10,545 nt of DNA. It comes from Thermoplasmata archaeon. Its GTDB lineage: Archaea > Thermoplasmatota > Thermoplasmata > Lutacidiplasmatales > UBA184. The notes beneath the pieces were generated by a model. That model was not told the origin of the DNA, made no database searches, and worked only from the letters and a program-made list of their open reading frames with translations. Positions 7,490-10,545 of the stretch are shown here, piece after piece; the first letter of the stretch is position 1, and each line of letters begins with the position of its first letter. A program made the position numbers and the translations under genes. The DNA is taken from assembly GCA_030040625.1 (NCBI GenBank), contig JASHTI010000158.1:1-10545 (forward strand), in the 5' to 3' direction.

Positions 7490-7509
7490 CATGTACAGTA
7501 CTTGACATG
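7490..7509. promoter_or_regulatory. Dyad-symmetric candidate operator over the antitoxin start codon
   Basis: The outer arms CATGT (7490-7494) and ACATG (7505-7509) are exact inverted repeats, and the palindrome AGTACT (7497-7502) lies exactly at their centre. Sixteen of the 20 positions obey the symmetry. The dyad covers the start codon and the expected transcription start. Type II antitoxins with ribbon-helix-helix domains commonly repress their own operon by binding such sites, so this is a natural target for the adjacent gene product. Confidence 0.55.
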
Positions 7510-7737
7510 GCCTCGAACACGCTCACGAGCATCCCCGTCCATTCGGACGTTGTCCGACGCCTGCGCTCTCTGAAGACCGCCGACCAGACCTGGGACAGCC
7601 TGTTGGCCGAGATGGCGGAGGACTATGTACCCGTGGCGTGGTACAACATGATGGAACGGCGTCGACTCGGGGGCCGGGACGTTTCGGGCGACGAGGTCAT
7701 CTCGCGTTCAAAACTGCGCGCCCTTAGGGGCCGCTGA
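7507..7737 (+). CDS. Ribbon-helix-helix-like antitoxin of a type II toxin-antitoxin pair
   Basis: 76 residues, ATG 7507, TGA 7735-7737. Residues 5-23 (TLTSIPVHSDVVRRLRSLK) look like the beta-strand plus first helix of a ribbon-helix-helix DNA-binding domain. They are followed by QTWDSLLAEMAEDY (27-40), a TWD-x-LL helix typical of small archaeal VapB/DUF7557-like antitoxins. The basic C-terminal part (about 50-76) would wrap and neutralise the toxin. It lies two bases upstream of a RelE-like gene in the same direction, the usual antitoxin-first order. The frame is open further upstream, but this ATG gives the family's normal length and agrees with the promoter and dyad. Codons are less GC-rich than in neighbouring genes. 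The role is inferred from sequence pattern and context. Confidence 0.75.
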   Translation: MASNTLTSIPVHSDVVRRLRSLKTADQTWDSLLAEMAEDYVPVAWYNMMERRRLGGRDVSGDEVISRSKLRALRGR

Positions 7738-7739
7738 CG

Positions 7740-8057
7740 GTGCCTGCGCGCCTCGTCTTTCGGTCCCCTGCGGACCGAGAGTACCTGGCTCTGCCCCCTT
7801 CTATCCGGCAGACCTTCGAGGAGGTCCTTCCCCAGCTGCTTCGTCGGCCCTTTAGATCGGGCCTCGGGTACCGAGTCGCAGAAGTGCACGGGCATCCCGG
7901 GCTCTGTAAGCTCCGTCTGATGGATTTCCCTCCACGCGCCTTCCGGGCCGTGTACGAGGTGGACGGAGAGGTCGTACGCTTTCTCGGCTTCGGGCCTCGA
8001 CTCGAGTTCTATCGTCGGCTCGACCAGCGGAACCGTATGGCCCTGTCGCGGCACTGA
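7740..8057 (+). CDS. RelE/ParE-family toxin
   Basis: 105 residues, GTG 7740, TGA 8055-8057. It starts two bases after the antitoxin stop, which suggests coupled translation. The order fits the RelE/ParE fold: strand RLVFRSPADREYLAL, helix PPSIRQTFEEVLPQLLRRP, then LCKLRLMDFPPRAFRAVYEV (residues 55-74), strand EVVRFLGFG and the closing PRLEFYRRL (86-94). Arg59, Arg66, Arg69, Arg87 and Tyr91 occupy the basic patch where RelE-type mRNA interferases have catalytic residues. ParE relatives instead poison gyrase, and the sequence alone does not decide between them. About 29 of 105 codons end in A or T, including rare AGA, unlike the flanking chromosome, in keeping with horizontal acquisition. Confidence 0.8.
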   Translation: MPARLVFRSPADREYLALPPSIRQTFEEVLPQLLRRPFRSGLGYRVAEVHGHPGLCKLRLMDFPPRAFRAVYEVDGEVVRFLGFGPRLEFYRRLDQRNRMALSRH

Positions 8058-8146
8058 GGCGCGTCGGTCCCGAACCCCATAGATCTCCTTCACGAGAAGA
8101 CGCTGCGTGCGGGTAGGGGCGCTACGGGCCGAGTGCCCGGGTTAGA

Positions 8147-8164
8147 CGCCCGTGCTGGGATTCG
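8147..8164. repeat. tRNA-side att-like repeat copy
   Basis: The last 18 bases of the tRNA-Arg gene (discriminator, acceptor 3' strand, T-stem 3' strand and part of the T-loop) recur exactly at 7268-7285. This tRNA sub-region is a usual recognition core of archaeal tRNA-targeting integrases. Confidence 0.7.
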
Positions 8165-8204
8165 AACCCAGGTCTGAGGCTCCGCAGGCCTCTAGGATAA
8201 TCCA

Positions 8205-8239
8205 CTATAGCGAGCGGGGGATCCGCGCCCCCAGCTCGT
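8205..8239 (-). other. D-loop tRNA intron with relaxed bulge-helix-bulge
   Basis: On the minus strand the intron starts at 8239, between nucleotides 17 and 17a. The four-base helix GTAG (exon, nt 12-15) pairs with CTAT (8210-8207). It is flanked by the 3-nt bulges CTA and AGT, cut after the second base of each. Inside, CGAGC/GCTCG and GGGGG/CCCCC form a strong stem interrupted by one bulged T. The outer exon helix of the strict motif is absent, so this is a relaxed form. Removing exactly these 35 bases restores a standard D-arm. Confidence 0.85.
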
Positions 8240-8326
8240 AGCTACCCCACACGGGCACCGGCGCGCTCCACGCGGACCGACGGCGCGAGGAGCGCGGCCT
8301 ATTAAAGCGAAACCGAACGGACCGAG

Positions 8327-8334
8327 CTTATACC
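8327..8334 (+). promoter_or_regulatory. TATA box of the gatD-gatE operon
   Basis: CTTATACC stands out in a GC-rich stretch about 38 bases before the gatD start, which would give a leader of roughly ten bases carrying the ribosome binding site. It is back-to-back with the possible tRNA promoter at 8300-8307, so the 110-bp gap is a divergent promoter region. Confidence 0.5.
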
Positions 8335-8352
8335 GGTCGGGGCGTCGGCCCC

Positions 8353-8360
8353 GGGGAGGG
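8353..8360 (+). promoter_or_regulatory. Shine-Dalgarno site deciding the TTG start of gatD
   Basis: GGGGAGGG contains GGAGG, complementary to the 3' end of 16S rRNA, eight bases before TTG 8368. It supports this unusual start codon; the other genes in the window lack a comparable site. Confidence 0.65.
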
Positions 8361-8367
8361 AGCAAGG

Positions 8368-9675
8368 TTGAACGCACCGCCGACAGGCGACCCGTGGGAG
8401 GCTCTCCGCGCGCTCCCCTTCGGCCGGCGGATCGAGCTCACGGACGACCGCGGCACCGTCTGGACGGGCACGGTCATCCCCTCCCACGAGCTCGACGGCC
8501 CCCGCGTCCTGACCCTCAAGCTGGAGACCGGCTACAACGTCGGGATCCGTATCGGACCGGCGACCCGGTTCCGGCCCCTCGAGGAGCCGCCTCCTCGGCG
8601 CGCGACCCCCCCGGCGCCCGCCGCCGCCCCCGCGCCCGGCGCGGTCGAGCTCCTGACGACCGGCGGGACGATCGCCTCGCGGGTCGACTACGAGACCGGT
8701 GGGGTGCGACCGGTCGGCGATGCGGCGGAGATCCTCGCCTTCTACCCGGAGCTGCGGGAGGCCGGCTCGGTCGTGATCCACCCGGTCCTGGACGTCCTCA
8801 GCGAGAATCTCACGCCGGCGAACTGGAGCACGCTCGCCGAGGAGACCGTGGGGGCGTTCCGTCGGGGCGCGCCGGGCGTCGTGATCGCCCACGGGACCGA
8901 CACGCTCGGGTTCACGGCCGCCGCGTTGAGCTTCCTCCTCGCGGAGCTGCCGGGGCCGGTGGTCCTGGTGGGCGCGCAGCGCTCCCCCGACCGTCCCTCC
9001 TCGGACGGCCCGTCGAACCTGCACGCGGCGGTGCGGCTCGCCCGCGAGGGTCGTCTCGGCGAGGTCGTCGTCGTCATGCACGACGGTCTCTCCGACGATC
9101 GGTTCGCGATCCACCGCGGGACCTGGGTGCGGAAGATGCACGCCAGCCGTCGGGACGCTTTCGAGAGCCGGCCCGGCCCCGTGCTCGGCACCGTGGACGC
9201 GAGCGGGGTCCATCTCTCGAGCGACGTCCGCGCCCCGCGCGCCGGCCCTCCGCACGTCGACGGCCCGCTCGACCCGGCCGGGGGCCTGCTCACCTTCTAC
9301 CCGGGCCTGTCGGGGGACCGGGCCGCGGCGTTCGTCCAGGGCCTGCGCGGTGTCGTCCTCGCGGGTACCGGCCTGGGGCACGTGGCCGCCGAGCACCTCG
9401 GCTGGATCCGGGCCGCCCACGCCCGCGGCGTGGTCGTCGCGATGACGACCCAGTGCCTGGCGGGCGTCGTGGACCCGTACGTCTACGCCACGGGCCGGGA
9501 GCTCCTGGGGGCCGGCGTGCTCTACCTGGACGACCTGCTGCCCGAGACCGCGTATGCGAAGATGCTCTGGGCCCTGGGGCACGCCTCCGAGCCCGAGGGG
9601 GTCCGCCGGCTGCTCCGGGAGGATCGCGCCGGCGAGTTCGGCCCGCGGCGGGCCGTGGAGGCGGCGCGTCGGTGA
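8368..9675 (+). CDS. gatD: Glutamyl-tRNA(Gln) amidotransferase subunit D
   Basis: 435 residues, TTG 8368 with a strong Shine-Dalgarno, TGA 9673-9675; length is normal for GatD. Cytosolic GatD is the L-asparaginase-like subunit that releases ammonia from glutamine or asparagine for GatE, the archaeal route to Gln-tRNA(Gln). The N-terminal domain (1-70, with RIELTDDRGTVWTGTVIPS) is joined by a Pro/Ala-rich linker (73-90) to the amidase domain. Catalytic elements are all visible: TGGTIAS (98-104) with the nucleophile Thr101, HGTDTL (175-180) with Thr178-Asp179, and Lys398 in ETAYAKMLWALGH. The conserved GAQRSPDRPSSD (202-213) is also present. The stop overlaps the gatE start as GTGA, so translation is coupled. 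Confidence 0.95.
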   Translation: MNAPPTGDPWEALRALPFGRRIELTDDRGTVWTGTVIPSHELDGPRVLTLKLETGYNVGIRIGPATRFRPLEEPPPRRATPPAPAAAPAPGAVELLTTGGTIASRVDYETGGVRPVGDAAEILAFYPELREAGSVVIHPVLDVLSENLTPANWSTLAEETVGAFRRGAPGVVIAHGTDTLGFTAAALSFLLAELPGPVVLVGAQRSPDRPSSDGPSNLHAAVRLAREGRLGEVVVVMHDGLSDDRFAIHRGTWVRKMHASRRDAFESRPGPVLGTVDASGVHLSSDVRAPRAGPPHVDGPLDPAGGLLTFYPGLSGDRAAAFVQGLRGVVLAGTGLGHVAAEHLGWIRAAHARGVVVAMTTQCLAGVVDPYVYATGRELLGAGVLYLDDLLPETAYAKMLWALGHASEPEGVRRLLREDRAGEFGPRRAVEAARR

Positions 9676-10545
9676 AGGCCGGGCTCGAGGTCCACCAGCA
9701 GCTGGCGACCGGCAAGCTGTTCTGCGCCTGCCCCGCCGAGCTCACCGAGCGGACGGACGTCACGTTCGTCCGGCGCCTTCGGCCCGCGGGCGGAGAGGAG
9801 CGAACCGTCGACGCGGCCGCCGCGTTCCAGGCCAGCCGCGGCTTCGCCTACCGCTACGAGAGCGGGCCGTGCAACTGCCTGGTCGAGGGTGACGAGGAGC
9901 CGCCCCGGCCGATCAACGAAGAGGCGCTCGACGTCGCGCTCACGGTCGCGATCCTCCTCGGCAGCCGGCCCGTCGACGAGCTGCAGGTCATGCGCAAGAT
10001 CGTCGTGGACGGCTCGAACACGACGGGATTCCAGCGGACCACCCTGGTGGCGGTCGGGGGCCAGATCGAGGTCGGGGGCCGCGCGCACCCGATCCTGTCG
10101 ATCTGCCTGGAGGAGGACGCCGCCCGCCGGATCGGCGGCGGCGACGGCGAGGTCGCCTACCGGCTGGATCGGCTCGGCATCCCGCTCGTCGAGATCGCCA
10201 CCGGCCCGACGATCGCCTCGGGCGCCGAGGCCCGGGAGGTGGCGCAGGAGATCGGGGCTCTCCTGCGGGCCACGCGGCGCGTGCGCCGGGGCATCGGCAC
10301 CATCCGGGAGGACCTCAACGTCTCGGCGGACGGGGGTGCCCGGGTCGAGATCAAGGGCGTCCAGGAGCTTCGCCTCATCGGTGAGTACGTCGACCGGGAG
10401 GTCGGGCGCCAGCGCCACCTGCTGGAGGTGCGCGACGCGCTCCAGCGGCGGGGCGCTCGGGCTCCGGGGCCCCCGGTGGACGCCCGGTCCGCGCTCACGG
10501 GCGTGGGCGCCGGTCCGCTCGCCTCCGCGCTCGCGGCGAACGGTG
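9672..10545 (+). CDS. gatE: Glutamyl-tRNA(Gln) amidotransferase subunit E (3' partial)
   Basis: GTG 9672 overlaps the gatD stop by four bases, and the frame stays open to the right edge, giving 291 residues of a protein usually a little over 600. The start VKAGLEVHQQLATGKLFCAC is the hallmark opening of GatE/GatB proteins. It is followed by GPCNCLVEGDEEPP, DVALTVAILLGS, MRKIVVDGSNTTGFQRT and LGIPLVEIATGP (the kinase-like cradle), and GIGTIREDLNVSADGGARVEIKGVQEL. GatE phosphorylates the glutamate on Glu-tRNA(Gln) and amidates it with ammonia from GatD. The missing part should contain the GatE-specific insertion and the tRNA-binding helical and YqeY-like domains. No frameshift or internal stop is seen. 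Confidence 0.95.
   Translation, partial: MKAGLEVHQQLATGKLFCACPAELTERTDVTFVRRLRPAGGEERTVDAAAAFQASRGFAYRYESGPCNCLVEGDEEPPRPINEEALDVALTVAILLGSRPVDELQVMRKIVVDGSNTTGFQRTTLVAVGGQIEVGGRAHPILSICLEEDAARRIGGGDGEVAYRLDRLGIPLVEIATGPTIASGAEAREVAQEIGALLRATRRVRRGIGTIREDLNVSADGGARVEIKGVQELRLIGEYVDREVGRQRHLLEVRDALQRRGARAPGPPVDARSALTGVGAGPLASALAANG

Larger units (their letters stand above)
7268..8164. mobile_element. Candidate mini integrated element in tRNA-Arg carrying a toxin-antitoxin module
   Basis: The interval is bounded by an exact 18-bp direct repeat, CGCCCGTGCTGGGATTCG, at 7268-7285 and 8147-8164. The right copy is the 3' end of the tRNA-Arg gene, running from the discriminator base into the T-loop; the left copy has no tRNA attached. 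This is the layout left by site-specific integration into a tRNA 3' end, where the tRNA is restored on one side. Inside are about 220 non-coding bases, the antitoxin gene, the toxin gene and 89 further bases. The two genes use A/T-ending codons far more often than gatE (18% and 28% against about 5%, counted by eye). No integrase, replication or structural gene is present, so it would be a decayed remnant or a cassette moved in trans. A second reading is a small deletion derivative of a larger element. Confidence 0.6.
8147..8256 (-). tRNA. tRNA-Arg (anticodon GCG) with a 35-nt D-loop intron
   Basis: Reading the minus strand from 8256: acceptor GCCCGTG pairs fully with CACGGGC (8154-8148), and the discriminator is G (8147). 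After removing 8239-8205 the cloverleaf is complete at 75 nt: T8, G9; D-stem GGGT/TCCT around a loop with A14, G15, G18, G19 and A21; anticodon stem GAGGC/GCCTC; loop CTGCGGA with anticodon GCG (8185-8183); a four-base variable loop; T-arm CTGGG-TTCGAAT-CCCAG. CCA is not encoded. The molecule should decode CGC, a frequent Arg codon in this window. A possible promoter is the minus-strand CTTTAATA at 8307-8300, about 45 bases before the gene, implying a 5' leader. The 3' end also serves as one copy of the 18-bp direct repeat. Confidence 0.93.

Noticed and set aside
7623..8093. 156-codon minus-strand open frame opposite the toxin
   Set aside because: No recognisable motif. The plus-strand RelE-like product, gene spacing and upstream dyad explain the region better.
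8302..9582. 426-codon minus-strand open frame opposite gatD
   Set aside because: Antisense shadow of gatD with composition typical of a complementary frame; gatD motifs on the plus strand are unambiguous.

Overview
The window looks like a chromosomal segment of a high-GC archaeon, most likely a member of the Thermoplasmatota (inference). The supporting evidence is archaeal gatD and the start of gatE, which together form the archaea-specific Glu-tRNA(Gln) amidotransferase; a thermopsin-type (peptidase family A5) surface protein fused to a beta-helix; TATA-box promoters with leaderless or short-leader starts; and a tRNA gene with a bulge-helix-bulge intron and no encoded CCA. Coding third positions are overwhelmingly G or C, except in one short island.

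Layout. (1) 1-5819 (+): the 3' part of a very large secreted, membrane-anchored protein: thermopsin-like domain, long right-handed beta-helix, four beta-sandwich repeats, one C-terminal membrane helix and a short tail. Its 5' end lies outside the window. (2) 5820-5911: convergent intergenic gap with a 9-bp UUCG-tetraloop hairpin. (3) 5912-6694 (-): class I SAM-dependent methyltransferase. (4) 6868-7221 (+): small SnoaL/NTF2-like protein with a TATA box placed for a leaderless GTG start. (5) 7268-8164: candidate mini integrated element bounded by exact 18-bp direct repeats of the 3' end of a tRNA-Arg gene. Its only recognisable cargo is a two-gene toxin-antitoxin module (ribbon-helix-helix-like antitoxin and RelE/ParE-like toxin). 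Codon use in these two genes is clearly less GC-biased than in the flanking genes. (6) 8147-8256 (-): tRNA-Arg(GCG) with a 35-nt intron in the D-loop, a non-canonical position. (7) 8257-8367: divergent promoter region. (8) 8368-9675 and 9672-10545 (+): gatD and the 5' part of gatE, overlapping by four bases as an operon.

How the parts work together. GatD and GatE convert Glu-tRNA(Gln) to Gln-tRNA(Gln), and the tRNA-Arg lies divergently upstream. The same tRNA gene appears to have served as an attachment site: its 3' end is duplicated 879 bp away, with a toxin-antitoxin cassette between the copies. A 20-bp dyad overlapping the antitoxin start codon is a good candidate autoregulatory operator. 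The strongest observations are the D-loop intron and the tRNA-bounded toxin-antitoxin mini-element, both read directly from the sequence. Whether the element is or was mobile is inference, because no integrase gene is visible.
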